Shown here: in pieces, positions 1 to 10,751 of the stretch
How positions within the stretch are numbered: position 1 is the first letter of the stretch
Layout of the letters: the number at the start of each line of letters is the position of its first letter
Assembly (NCBI GenBank): GCA_033297205.1
Contig: MU859097.1
Location: forward strand, 1 to 64,000
Direction of reading: 5' to 3'
DNA: 64,000 nt
Source of the DNA: Pseudoneurospora amorphoporcata
Lineage: Eukaryota; Ascomycota; Sordariomycetes; Sordariales; Sordariaceae
Position numbers and translations under genes: made by a program
Notes under the pieces: generated by a model
Database searches by the model: none
What the model was told of the DNA's origin: nothing
Seen by the model: the letters and a program-made list of their open reading frames with translations, nothing else

Positions 1-52
1 TTGTTTTTTATTTTTTTTGTGTGTTGTTGTCTGGTACCAATTTTTTTTTTTC

Positions 53-120
<68 letters not shown>

Positions 121-906
121 GTTTTTTGGTTTTCTGGTTTTTTGGTTTTTTTTTTTTTTTTTTCTTCCACGCCCTTTTTTGTTCTTGTTGCGTTTAATGC
201 GATTTGGCAAACGGATACAGAGGCGTTCCTTTAGGGGGGGGGGGGGTGGGGGTGGCCTTTCTGATGCGCGTTGCTTTTGTTGCGAAAAATTCATGACGAC
301 AAAAAAGTACAATGTTGAGATGATGATGATGAATTATGGGATGAGGGATGATGGATGACATGTGTGTGTGGTTGATGATACGAGATCATATGTGTGGATG
401 AATATCGTACGTTAGTTAGGTTGGGGTAGAGGATGGTTGGGGATGGGTGAATGAGGATGAGGATGATGATGATGTGGATGAGGACGAGGATGAGGAGGTG
501 GAGGGAGTGTCGAGTGGTTGGGTATTGACTGGTGGTGTGGTGTAGGTTTTGGTTTAGCAATAAATGATGGACTTTTGGAGAAACTGGAAGACTTGACCGA
601 ACCGACGTGAACGCCTTTCCGGGCTTCCCCATCTGCTTTGACTGAATCGTGCTGTGGCATATATCTCTCCTATGCCTTTGCCTGCTTTGGACACTCTTGA
701 TGTATAATGTCAATGCCTGAACCAGCGGTTTCTTTTTATTTTTTATTATTTTTATTTTTTAATTTTTATTTCTTTTTTCGTTTCCTTTTTGAAACACGCT
801 TATTTGGTTTGGAGAGGTGGTGCGTTCGAACCGTTCATCGATGTCCTTTTTTTTCTTGGGTTCTTCTTTGAATTCATATGTACACTATCGGACATTTCAC
901 AGTCGC
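1..906. other. Low-complexity non-genic stretch
   Basis: There is no supportable gene. The stretch holds a 65-nt poly-T run (55-119), a further T-rich block to about 163, a 13-nt G run (234-246), GAT/GAG-type repeats (about 420-505) and a T/A-rich block (about 730-790). An ATG-initiated 82-codon minus-strand ORF (412-660) is rich in His and Pro because it reads the repeat; I do not call it a gene. The right end is the 3' flank of the minus-strand NAD synthetase gene. Confidence 0.7.
55..119. repeat. 65-nt poly-T homopolymer
   Basis: An uninterrupted run of 65 T, followed after a G by further runs of 6 and 18 or more T broken only by GG or C. The length is prone to replication slippage and to assembly error. 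It resembles a poly(A) tail read on the other strand, but no retroposed gene body is visible beside it. Confidence 0.95.
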
Positions 907-3465
907 CTAAGCAGCCTCCTTGCCCTTGCCCGCACGGTTCTCCCTCTTCTTCTCGATCTTCTCCAACTCCATATCAATTCTCTTGAAGCTCCAGCTCTTC
1001 CAGAAGGGCGGGTACAAGAACGGCCTGAGGTCGAATCTGTTGTCATCCGGTGCTATGATTGATGGTGTCAGCTACATCATGTCGCAATCGTAAAGGGAGA
1101 AAGAAACCTTACAATAATCGTTGCAGTGCAAAGCCGGAGTAAGAGTAGTCATCTTGTGCCTGTTGATGGCATAGAAGTGGAAGAACCTCTTGACCTTCTC
1201 GGCAACCTGTCTAGGGGTATAGAAAGGCGCCTCGTCACCCTCGACCTTCTCACGGTCGGCGCTCCAGTCGTGCACGAGACGCTGGAACATGGCATAGGGA
1301 CCGAGCTTGTTCAGCTTCCGAAGACGACCAAAGACTGTCAGCTCGGCATATGTCATTCCCATGTCGGCCTCGTCGCTTTGGACATATTCTTGGGTGATGG
1401 GTTCCTGAATAGTGAAGTGTGGTTAGCATCTGAGTTCAAGCTTTGTCAGATGGAGATCACCAGTTCTGGGACACTTACCAACTCGGCAGTGGGAATAGCC
1501 GTCAAGAAACCGTGGAGGCAAGGAAGATCAAACTCCTTCTCGGCCCAGGCAATAAAACGCTTCAAGTCCGCCTTGTCAATCGATCCGATGGGGTTGATAT
1601 CGGCACTAGAGCAGTCATACTTGGTCAAGTAACCACGAAGACTCTGTCATAAGTATCAGTATCTCTTCACCTTAACATGTTCAATGGGCACTGTGATACT
1701 TACCTCGCCAACATTGGCACTTCCGAGAACCAAAAGACTTCCTCCACCGGGCCTGCCACGAGCGGTGGGGAGAATCTGGCCAAATTCCTATAGCATATCG
1801 TCAGCCTATACTTCTCACTGGACTGGGGGGGGACTAGACATACATAAGCGGTAACCATCCTGATACGAGCCTGTAAGCACTGCAGCGTCAAGTTCTCCTG
1901 CACCGTACCGCCATGGACCTTGAACTTGGGATCGAATCCCGTTGTCTGGACAATAAGCTTCTTCTGCGCCTCATACGCCTCGTCAATGTCGAGGTTAACA
2001 TGGTAACTACCGATGGCATCGGAAAGCTCCTTCGCACGTCCACGGGTCTCGGCAGAGCTCTGCTTGCTCATGCCCATGTAGATGGTGGTGAAGACCTGGT
2101 TGCAGAGCTCCTGAGGCGTCTTGGGAAGTTCGCCTTCCTTGCCGTACTTGCAGATTCGCTTGACATCCTCAATGACTTGTTGGTTGCCGTCTTGGATGGC
2201 TTGGATGACGATGCGGCACATGGAGAACACAAGCGTGGCTGTCGCACAAGAGTCGATGCCTCCGCTTAGGGGCACCAAGTAACCTGCTGTACCAGACCTG
2301 CGCAGGTAATCCCAGAGATAGCAGCCACCGCAGAGAGCAATCTCCTCCTCTACTGAGTGGTACCTCGGTGGCCTGGGAAGGGTGGGCTTCTTCCAAATAT
2401 CAGTATCCTCGTCCTCAGGGCTGAGCTCGAACGAGGTCTGGATCCTCTGGTACTTGGCATTCGAAGTCGCCGCCTGCAAACCACGCGAGATTGAAGACCG
2501 GTAAGCTCTAACTTCTTCCAGATCGACAGTGGCAGTGACTACCTCGACATCATTGAGACTGAACTGCGAGCCCTGAGCAACGATGTCACCGTTGACGATG
2601 ATCATGGCGCAGCCGTCAAAGTAGAGGCGTTCACCGTCGCAACCTTGTTGGTTGGCGTAGAGGTAGACACCGCCCGACTTGCGAGTTGCCTCCATGATTA
2701 GCTTGAGGCGAACGTCCAGCTTTTGCAGGGTGAAGTGAGAGCCACTGCTGTTGGTGATGATCTCAACACCATCAAGGGCCATGTCGATGTGAGGAGCCTT
2801 GGGAGTGAAGAGCTCTTCGCAGGTTTCAGCTCCGAAAGCCGTCTCGGGAGTAGAAATGACGGCATCTCCAAAGAGAACATGGGTTTCGCCCTGGATTTCC
2901 TGGAGGATCTTGGGGAGGTGGAACAGCTCGGTTTCTCTGGGACGCATCCAAGGGGTAAAATGTCTCATCTCTCTGTAGTTGCCATCGTTGGCAAGCCACA
3001 TCTTGGGTCTCTGCCATGGTCGTTAGCGGAGAAAACCCGTAAGATAGCGGTTGAAGATATACTCACAATCAACAAGATCTTTCCGTTAAGCAAGATAGCC
3101 CGGGCGTTATATCTGATGTTCCGGTGAAGGATGGGAAGACCGACGTCGATAAGGATGTCATGGCAGCTCTCATCCTCCAAGAGCTTGCGGAGCATCTCCA
3201 AACTGTGGGTGTAGACATCGAGCTCGTGGAAGTGATCCAAACTCGAGTAACCACATATCTCCAACTCAGGACCGACACGAAGTCTTGCACCGGCCTTCTT
3301 GGCGAGATGAATACTCTCAACGATGCGTTGAAGGTTCCCCTCCCACTGTTTGTTCGAGTTAGAGTTGCCCGGTAAAAAAAATAAGAGACTTGATAAGGCT
3401 TAACTTACATCCAAAACCCATTGGTTCAGACTGCAGGTCGCAACTGTCACCAGGTGCCCTCCCAT
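907..3465 (-). CDS. QNS1: Glutamine-dependent NAD+ synthetase
   Basis: Makes NAD+ from deamido-NAD+, ATP and glutamine, the last step of NAD biosynthesis, in the cytosol or nucleus. Seven exons: 3465-3409, 3345-3067, 3010-1844, 1787-1704, 1643-1479, 1404-1113 and 1052-907. They join in phase to 729 aa, the usual length for the eukaryotic enzyme. The N-terminal nitrilase-type glutaminase shows the Glu of VGPELE, Lys115 in RPKMW and nucleophile Cys176 in GAETCEEL. The C-terminal synthetase carries the ATP-binding SGGIDS loop and the SSADINPIGSI segment. Every intron has a GT donor and an AG acceptor. The start is the first ATG of the frame and gives the family's N-terminus (VATCSLNQW). It diverges from COQ10 across about 1 kb. 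Identification is very secure; splice sites are secure because the joined protein matches the family throughout. Confidence 0.96.
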
Positions 3466-4472
3466 TTTAAAGACAAATCGGCTCTGTTGTCGACACCCGT
3501 GTGTAAGAGAAGAACTTGTAGGGAGGCATACGACGAAGGATTTAGTGCAGACGCGTTGAGTCATAAAAAAACCCTTGACGCCAGCCTCTTGAAGACAAAA
3601 TGTTCGACTTACCTTGACAAAGGAAAATCAAGTGACCTGAGACACAACGCGTTGCCAAAATAATCGCGGCCCGTTCCTCGTGAGGTTCGGATGACGTTCT
3701 CGACGAGGACCGTGGACGTGGAGACTGGGGTCTCTCTCAGTGGAAAATGGGATGGATCCGCTATTCAGTGCGTTGTTAGTGATCGGAAAAGACTCGGCAT
3801 CAACGTGTGACTACATGTCAACATTCAAACCCCTTCACTGAAAAAACAATCACAACATTTTCTTCCTTTCTTCCAGCTGGCCCAAATACTTCACATCATT
3901 CTCAAAGTGTTTGGTATCGTGATAACTTCGTCGTGATCCAACCGAAGTCTTGATAATGGAGACCAGGTTACCCCGCAATGATGCCCTGTTGGGATAGGTG
4001 CAATGTTCCAATAACAAATAATTTGCGATGAACAACCTGATAGTGATTTACCAGCAGAGCCTGCATTCTCAAACAGCTGTAATACAGCGCAGATTTAGGG
4101 ACAGCATCAGCACAGTCCAAATAACAGCACCACAGCCCCGACCTTGGGACAAGTTCCCCAAATCGCGACGGGAATGCCTTCAAAAAGTTCCCAACTTCTT
4201 TGTTTATTCTGGCGCATTCGGGTACGCCCAATCGCCACCCTTCCACAACCTCCACGAAACTCTCTATCCTCTCCTCCTCCCTAATTTCTCCAAGGACAAA
4301 AGTACCCGGTCTCAAAAACCTCGACAATTCACCTCCACCACCTCCTTCCCACCCGAAGTCCCGAACCGCAACATCTTCCTCCAACGACGTTAACCGCGGC
4401 GCAAACCACCTACCTCGACCGTCGAACCTCGCTCTACCTTTTACTTGATTCCCGAGACTACCTCTTGACAAA
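3466..4472. other. Divergent intergenic region, QNS1 / COQ10
   Basis: About 1 kb between two divergent start codons, so it should hold both promoters. The part before COQ10 (about 4,200-4,470) is pyrimidine-rich on the plus strand, as is common in fungal 5' leaders. The 212-codon minus ORF that enters COQ10 (3968-4606) encodes Val and Arg runs and is a shadow. I see no other gene. Confidence 0.6.
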
Positions 4473-5438
4473 ATGCCACCCCGACCGACCCTCCTCGTTC
4501 CTCCAGGCGCAACCCGCCTCCTCCTCATACCCCGAACGAGCGCCGTCCGATCCCTCTCCTCCCTCACCACCACAACCACAACCAACAACGCCTTCAACAA
4601 GCCCACACCCTCACAATCGCGCCGGCAACCGCCTACGTCAGTGACTACAACCCGCCCCTACTCCTCCTGGCTCCTCTCGGCCGTCTCCTCCGCCGCCTCC
4701 GCCCTCAACAACGCTTCGGGTTCTCCCAACGGTAACGGTGGAGCGCCCGAAACCGTCCTCGGCGCACGACGCATCCTGCCCTACCCGCCTTCGCACCTCT
4801 ACAATTTGATCGCGGACGTTTCTTCCTACGATCAGTTTTTGCCGCATTGTAGTCGGAGTATCGTTACTGCTTGGGCTACTTCCCCAGAATCGGAACCAAT
4901 ACCTGCAGCTGTTGGTCACGAAGGGGCGGCGGCGCAAGGACAAGGACAAGAGGGGGGACAAACAAAACAGACCCAAAAATGGCCGTCTCGGGGAGATCTA
5001 ACAGTAGGCTGGGGCCCCTTCACCGAATCCTACTCTTCACGCGTGTACTGCGTTCCCAACGATGGCACAGGCTTGGGGATCGTGGAAGCTGTTAGTGGGA
5101 ATGCTTCTACTACCATTCCCTCTACCACGTTACAAAAGTTCGGCTACTCTTCTCCTTCCAATACGGAGAAGATGGAGGGTTCGTTGTTTGAGAGTCTGGT
5201 GACGAGGTGGACCGTGAGGTCTGTACCTGTCCCGGGAGGGACCAAGTTGGGAGGGTTGAAGAACCAAGGAGGAGGACAGGACGGAGGAGAATCGAAGTGG
5301 ACGGAGGTGGCGCTAAGTGTCAGGTTCAAGTTTGCGAATCCCGCGCTGGGGTTTGCGGTTGGACAGTTGGCTGGGCAGAAGGTGGATGAGATGGTGGAGG
5401 CTTTTGAGGAGAGGGCTAGGATGACTTGGAGGAGGTAG
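4473..5438 (+). CDS. COQ10: Coenzyme Q-binding protein COQ10, mitochondrial
   Basis: A START/polyketide-cyclase-fold protein that binds ubiquinone and supports respiratory-chain function in the mitochondrial inner membrane or matrix. Single exon, 321 aa. The first roughly 70 residues are rich in Arg, Ser and Thr with almost no acids, as expected of a mitochondrial presequence. The fold follows: RRILPYPPSHLYNLIADV, then YDQFLPHC, the LTVGWGPFTESYSSRV strands, and the C-terminal helix from VALSVRFKFANP to VGQLAGQKVDEMVEAFEERA. Two low-complexity Gly/Gln insertions (around residues 150-168 and 260-275) make it longer than the yeast protein. The start is the first ATG, and no intron is needed. 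The family call is strong; only the exact cleavage site is unknown. Confidence 0.93.
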   Translation: MPPRPTLLVPPGATRLLLIPRTSAVRSLSSLTTTTTTNNAFNKPTPSQSRRQPPTSVTTTRPYSSWLLSAVSSAASALNNASGSPNGNGGAPETVLGARRILPYPPSHLYNLIADVSSYDQFLPHCSRSIVTAWATSPESEPIPAAVGHEGAAAQGQGQEGGQTKQTQKWPSRGDLTVGWGPFTESYSSRVYCVPNDGTGLGIVEAVSGNASTTIPSTTLQKFGYSSPSNTEKMEGSLFESLVTRWTVRSVPVPGGTKLGGLKNQGGGQDGGESKWTEVALSVRFKFANPALGFAVGQLAGQKVDEMVEAFEERARMTWRR

Positions 5439-6088
5439 CAGGTAGGTGAAATGACACCCGACCGATAGACTTGGAGTTCCGACCTACACTAGAGGAGGAA
5501 TAGACTAGACTTGGAAGAAGGATTGGCTTCGCGGCATTCGCTGTACATATTCCTGTATTATTATCATTATTTGGGCTTACATAGATAGATGGCACTAACC
5601 GAAGAGCAAGCGATTAGAATAGACGCTCAAGCACGGTGGATTGTACCTGCCTACTTCATATACTTGGTCCTAATTCTAGCCTTCTTCATCCTCGTCATCA
5701 GTCGCATTCTGCTTGTAATGACCAACAAGTTGACTCTTCACGGTTATTCCAAGGGTTAGGGTAGATAAGGAACAGACACTGAATCGGAGCGGTGCCCACG
5801 GCAGTGCCCACCGAGTGCAAAGTTGGGTGGGCCCTCCACATCCCAATGGCTCCACAGGCTCTGGGCCATTTTTGTAGTTTTTCTCGTTTCGGAATTTGCA
5901 AAACTTTTCCCCTCTCCTCTCCTCTCCTCTTCATTCCTCTTCGCTCCCTCCGCGGTTCAAGAACCAGCACGATATGCTGCACCAACCTTACAACAAAGCC
6001 AGTGCCATTCAATGACGAGTGGTGATTGTTAGCTGCATCTTTTTACCAGTGCACTAACCAGGATCCTCCAACATCATTGTCCTTCGCC
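5439..6088. other. Intergenic, COQ10 3' end to tRNA methyltransferase promoter
   Basis: About 650 bp holding the COQ10 3' UTR and the next promoter. A short TCCTC pyrimidine tract lies at about 5,911-5,935. One ORF below 60 codons with a predicted membrane helix is listed separately. Confidence 0.6.
5589..5759 (+). CDS. Possible 56-aa single-helix membrane micropeptide
   Basis: An ATG-to-TAG ORF of 56 codons starting 150 nt after the COQ10 stop. It has an acidic/polar N-terminus (LTEEQAIRIDAQAR), one strongly hydrophobic stretch of about 25 residues (roughly 20-45, YFIYLVLILAFFILVISRIL) and a short basic tail. That is the layout of a tail-anchored or single-pass small protein. I recognise no family. 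Codon usage is mixed rather than C-ending, and it may simply lie in the COQ10 3' UTR, so chance remains likely. Confidence 0.22.
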   Translation: MALTEEQAIRIDAQARWIVPAYFIYLVLILAFFILVISRILLVMTNKLTLHGYSKG

Positions 6089-7449
6089 ATGGCATCGAAT
6101 GGCGTCGTCGCTTCGTCCGAGGAGCAGCTCACTGCCCAGATCTCCAAGTTCGAAATAGCCGAGGAGAACCACCAGCAGCAGTCTGAGCAGCAGCAGCACG
6201 AGGAACAACAGCCTCCCCATCGGTCTCACGATCCCCAGTTCAACCAAAAGCGCAGCGACCCGTTTCAGTTCGGATCTCGCTATCTGCAGGAGCAGGACGA
6301 CGTCTTTGAGTTCAACGCGTGGGACCATGTCGAGACTGATGACGCATACAAGGAGTATGCTGAACAGCAGTACGAGATGCAGCGCAACGCGCCCGTCTCG
6401 GACTTTGATAAGCGTAAGTAACCATCCATCTTCCTCTTCCCCCAATGGTTCACGCTAGGAGAGGGGTTCATCCCTCTTGCACCCCTCTCTTGGGCTTCCG
6501 TGATGATTTACAATCATAGCATAGTTCATCTGAATTTTTTATGAAGACAACTGTAGCATATATAGTCTTTCGCTCCCATCTGACTGTTGCCCTTACCATT
6601 GGGTCTTCTTACCACAACAAGTTTACACGTTCAGACATTGGAGCAGTCTGCTAACTCAACTTGTCACATACAGATCGGTTCAACTCGGACCCTGCAAAGT
6701 GGTGGAACCAGTTCTACAAGAACAACACCGCTAACTTCTTCAAGGATCGCAAGTGGCTTCAGCAAGAGTTTCCCATCCTGGACAAGGTCGCCTCTGAGGG
6801 ATACGGTCCCTGCACCCTCCTCGAAATAGGAGCTGGCGCGGGAAACACAGCCTTCCCCATCCTGTCCAAGAACAAGAACCCCGAGCTAAAGATCCACGCC
6901 TGTGATTTCTCCAAGAAGGCCGTCGAGGTCATGCGCTCGCACGAGGCCTACAACACGGACCAGATGCAGGCCGACGTGTGGGACGTGGCCGGCGACGAGC
7001 TTCCCCCTCACCTTGGTGAGAACTCGGTCGATGTCGCCCTCATGGTGTTCATCTTCTCTGCATTGTCCCCGTTGCAGTGGAAGAAGGCCGTCGAGAATGT
7101 GTACCGCGTGCTCAAGCCCGGCGGTGAAGTATGCTTCCGTGACTATGGAAGAGGAGACCTGGCCCAGGTCCGCTTCAAGAAGGGTCGTTATCTGGACGAG
7201 AACTTCTACATTCGTGGTGATGGCACTCGCGTCTACTTCTTTGAAAGAGACGAGCTGGCCGATATCTGGTCTGGCAAGCTGTTTACCAAGGACGACAGTG
7301 AGGTCGAGAACGAGGCTTCTGAGCCTGACATCCGCTTCGTGATTGAGGACCTTGGTGTCGATCGTAGATTGCTCGTCAACCGCGCAAAGAAGCTCAAGAT
7401 GTACCGCTGCTGGTTGCAGGGTCGCTTCAGGAAGCCTTTGCCGCAGTAG
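6089..7449 (+). CDS. TRM140: tRNA(Thr/Ser) N3-methylcytidine methyltransferase, Trm140/METTL2-type
   Basis: A class I SAM-dependent enzyme that forms m3C at position 32 of tRNA anticodon loops in the cytosol. Two exons, 6089-6413 and 6674-7449, give 366 aa; the 260-nt intron has GTAAGT and CAG ends and restores the codon CAT. The N-terminus is Gln/Glu-rich (residues about 30-55). It is followed by the family signature FEFNAWDHVE, then KWWNQFYKNN and FFKDRKWL. The SAM motif is LLEIGAGAGNTAFPIL, with ACDFS and DVALMVFIFSALSP as later motifs and the FRDYGRGD segment after. The start ATG sits in a good context (GCCATGG), and no earlier in-frame ATG exists. Unlike budding yeast Abp140, there is no large actin-binding N-terminal half. 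Whether it acts on Thr or Ser tRNAs cannot be told from sequence. Confidence 0.9.
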
Positions 7450-7576
7450 AATTACCAAATAACAATTGATACCCATTATACATTATCTTGAGTTCCTCTC
7501 CTGCTCAATGTGATTGTTTTGTTGATTCTCTTGATACTTCTAGTGGTGTTGTAGAAATCCCAGTAGCCCGTGGCCA

Positions 7577-7604
7577 TCGATAGGCGGCCGTCGATAGGCG
7601 GCCG
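7577..7604. repeat. Perfect 14-bp tandem duplication
   Basis: Two exact adjacent copies of TCGATAGGCGGCCG (7577-7590 and 7591-7604), 133 bp upstream of the 5S-like gene. No function is implied. Confidence 0.9.
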
Positions 7605-7736
7605 AAGGTAACAAAAGCTCAGTCTGGTAGTACCTTGGAATCTTTCACACCTAGTTCCGTTATATATAAGCACCAGTCATTCATTCTCCTTTGACCGGAC
7701 ACATTCACGACAGACAACGAAAGACAACAACGTACT

Positions 7737-7863
7737 ACATAGGACCATAGGCACTTGGAAAAACTCGGGATCCCGTCAGCTCTCCGATCGATAAGCCAGT
7801 GACCGCCAGGCCATCCCAGTAGTCGGCTCGGTGACGACCGGCGAATTACCTGGTGTTGTATGT
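7737..7863 (+). rRNA. 5S rRNA gene, divergent isotype or pseudogene
   Basis: A 127-nt stretch with the layout of a fungal 5S rRNA. The ends ACATA and TGTATGT pair as helix I, apart from a mismatch at the sixth base. GGACCATAGG follows. CACTTGG and CCAGTG pair as helix II with one bulged T. The GGGATCCCGTC segment, a GATAAGCC box and the AGTAGTCGG...GGTGACGACC...GCGAAT block also match the conserved order. TTCTTTTT follows as a Pol III terminator. Neurospora is known for dispersed single 5S genes of several isotypes. This copy is several nt longer than the 118-120 nt expected and differs at many places, so it may be a minor isotype or a decaying copy. The differences are not mainly C-to-T or G-to-A, so RIP is not the obvious cause. 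The comparison was made from memory. Confidence 0.72.
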
Positions 7864-8360
7864 TCTTTTTCTGTTTTCCCGATACTTCCTTATTGTCCTA
7901 TTTGACGGTTGGGAAGACGCACCTTGAACTTTGCCAACTGAAGCTTGCTCGAGCAGCACCGCAAACGAGCCCGATCAATGATAAATTCGTCACTAAATCG
8001 TGCCTGCTGCGTACCATAGATACTAGGTCTATGTCGTCTTTGCTGTTCTTGTTCCAACCAAGTCCAACCCCTTTACCTTTCAGGTTCAATAAATGAGTGA
8101 CTGTGCTCATGAAACAGCACATCAGAACCATACCTACATATCCCATGCATGATGTATGTCTTTTTACTTGTACGAGAGTGGTCGGTCGTGCCATCCATAT
8201 CCGCTATGTCGCCTGAACGCCAGATATAAAACAGAAGGAGAAATCATGAATCCCATTTCCCATGCCCCCTGTCCGTATGTAACCCAACCAACACCAGGCT
8301 GTGAACTTATTCCAGCTCGCCCACATCCGCATCATTTGTGGTGTGGTATCTTCACATTTT

Positions 8361-10137
8361 TCAACTCTCCATCTTCACATCCCCCCCTTGTCCTGACATC
8401 TTCCCCATGTTCTTCAGCAGATAACTCCGCTTAAAGTACTCGTTGGGATGGACGATGGTCTCGAGCTGCGCCGCAGTCATGATACCGTCGTCCTTGGCCT
8501 TTTTGAGTTCTTCCTTGTGGAGGTGTTCGAAGACCCTGTTTTGAAAAAAAAAAAAACATCATTAGCCATCATCATCTGTCTGTCAACCAGATTCCCTCCC
8601 TCCCAACATCAGGAAGAGGAAGAGGAAGAGAGGGGGAGAGAGAGAGAGCAACGGGAAAAAAAAAAAAGAAAAAAAAAAGAAAACATACCGATTACAAGCC
8701 ATATGAAACTTTTGCTTCTCCTTATCCTCCTTGACGCCATTCAACACCCCCCTCTCCGTAACGCCCATGCCCTGCTGCAACAGCGTCTGCAGATTCTCCA
8801 TGTTAAAGTGTCTGTAAGGACACCCGTGCGCCTCGCCTGGTCCAGGCGGGTGTTCGGTCAAGATCTTTTGACAACTATACGGACTGTAACCGCCTCCCCT
8901 CCGATTACTGTCGCCGCCCACGTCGCCGTACGTGTGTCTGACGTTATACCGGTACTCCTTGTTGAACGTGTCGTCTGTGATCTTGTTGAATGACTGTCGC
9001 CAAAACAACAAACATTCTTCGAGGTTGAGACCGATTCCTTTGAGGAATAAAGTGTATTGCAGACGACCATAGTGTTTCAAGTGTGCGTCGCGACGTAAAG
9101 TCCGGTGGAGGTGTGACATGCATGCGGGAAAATGGTGGTTCGCCACCAACGTGTCGATGTTTCTTGCTGAGATGTCGGCCGAGGAAATGGCGGAGCTGGT
9201 GCCGACGTACGAAGCATCGGGCGTGATGAAGTTCTTGCTCAGGTGCGCCAGGATCGGAGTGAGGCGGTCGTCTTCGTCTAATCTGGGGAGTGCCCGGGCC
9301 GTGAGCTCGAGCTGGCGCTCAAGCCGGGAAGAGAATTCCGAGACCACCATGGCTTGTTGTTCCCTCGCGGGGACATAGGCGTACCCCTGCCTTAAGAAAA
9401 CGCGACGTTGTTCGACGAGTTCGGGTACCCGGGTCCAATCGACTTTGCACCACGTCTGTTGGTTCTCTTCTTCATACCCTCCTGCTGATGCTCCTCCTCC
9501 TCCCTTCTTCTGACCAAAAGAGGCAGTCGCCGCCAACTCAGCAGCCAACTCCCTCCTCTCCTCATCCGAAACAGTGTCCCAGTCAAGATTAAGCGAGTTG
9601 ATGAACGCGGCACGCTCACGGCCGTCGTCGGTGTTCAGGCGCATGCGGAAGAGCATGGTTTCCACGCGGGTGAAGCGCCGCCGCAGGTCTTCGGTGGACG
9701 CAAAGGCGAGACGAAGGATGAAGTGGCTGTAGTGGTCCTTTTGGCGCTGGGCGAAGAGTTGAGAGGAGGAGGAGCTGTTGGTGTCGAGGGGGAGGTACTT
9801 GTCGAGTAAAGGCTTCATGTGCGAGGCGGTCTCGGCCGGGGTTTTGTTACGGAAGGAACAGGCTTCTAGTTCGGCGAGGACTGCATCAGATGTTAGTTAA
9901 CGTTTGGAAAAACCCAAGACTGTGGAGGAGAGGAGGGCGGTGAAACATACTTCGTAGCCTGTCGATGGCCCATTGTTCAAACTGCTCGATGGTGATGTCT
10001 GCTGTGGGAGGGGTCGAGTAGAAGTTGAGGCGATGGGGGTAATCGATGTCCTTGTACGCGGCTTCTGCGAATTGTTTCTTGCGGTGGTCAAGGTTTCGCC
10101 TTTTGGGGTCGATGCGACTGACGTTTGATCGTAGCAT
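8361..10137 (-). CDS. PRI2: DNA primase large subunit
   Basis: Regulatory Fe-S subunit of the primase-polymerase alpha complex; it helps start RNA primers at nuclear replication origins. Three exons (10137-9951, 9880-8689, 8535-8361) join in phase to 517 aa, the normal size. The N-terminal part carries the LNFYSTPPTADITIEQFEQWAIDRLR motif (read across about residues 37-62) and the DHYSHFILRLAF helix. The C-terminal domain holds the four expected cluster cysteines, in HFPACMSHL, YSPYSCQK, AHGCPYRHF and HMACNR. The NKEYRYNVRHTYG segment is also typical. The second intron (8536-8688) is largely A/G runs on the plus strand. The start is the first ATG giving the family N-terminus (MLRSNVSRID). Very secure. 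Confidence 0.95.
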
Positions 10138-10751
10138 GATTGAGACTTGTTGGCGTTGTTTTTCAGGCTCTCTGACCTGGAAGGTTTTGGGTTCGAATGT
10201 CGTGAGCTGGTGATGCTGTTGGTCTGGGAGACGCGTCCAAGACTTGTCGAGACGCGCAGCTACTTACAAAATCAATTAAAGCGCAGGCCAATCACAGACG
10301 GCTGTTTGTCCGTCAAGTTGAGCGTGATGCTGCTTTGACCCTAACCCTCGTGAAGACCGTTCCCTTACCATCTCTCTCAGTCAACAAACATTTTGGACTT
10401 TTCTTTCCTCGCAATCTTTTCTATTCAATATTTCTATTCCATTCTCATTCTCACTTTACGGGCTCATAAATCCGTCATCTCAGACTGCGATATGATCCCA
10501 GGCTTCCAACCGGAGGGGGAACGGTCAAGACATAATCTAGCAACAGGATGAAAAAACGTTCAACGGTTCACTCATACTGACATTTTACTATTCCCTATCA
10601 AACCTGCAAATCAATATGACGCCGCTAACAAACCCCAGGATAAAAATGACAAATATGATATAAGAAGAAAAAATGGTTTGGCCTCGCAGGTCTAAGTGCG
10701 ATAGCCACAGGTATCAATCTCCCATACAATTCCCTACATCCTAACCCAACT
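10138..10751. other. Intergenic, PRI2 promoter and AIM24-like 3' flank
   Basis: About 600 bp between two minus-strand genes. No supportable ORF, repeat or RNA gene. Confidence 0.6.

Larger units (their letters stand above)
7450..8360. other. Convergent intergenic region with 5S-like gene
   Basis: Lies between the tRNA methyltransferase and DNA primase 3' ends. It contains a two-copy 14-bp tandem repeat (7577-7604), a TATATATAAG string (7661-7670) and the 5S-like gene (7737-7863). After that I see only AT-rich sequence without a gene. Confidence 0.65.

Noticed and set aside
412..660. ATG-started 82-codon minus-strand ORF with a His/Pro-rich end
   Set aside because: The second half only reads a GAT/GAG-type repeat, there is no family resemblance, and nothing upstream supports a promoter or exon.
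3968..4606. 212-codon minus ORF over the COQ10 start
   Set aside because: It encodes runs of Val and Arg from pyrimidine-rich leader and presequence DNA read backwards, and it conflicts with the secure COQ10 gene.
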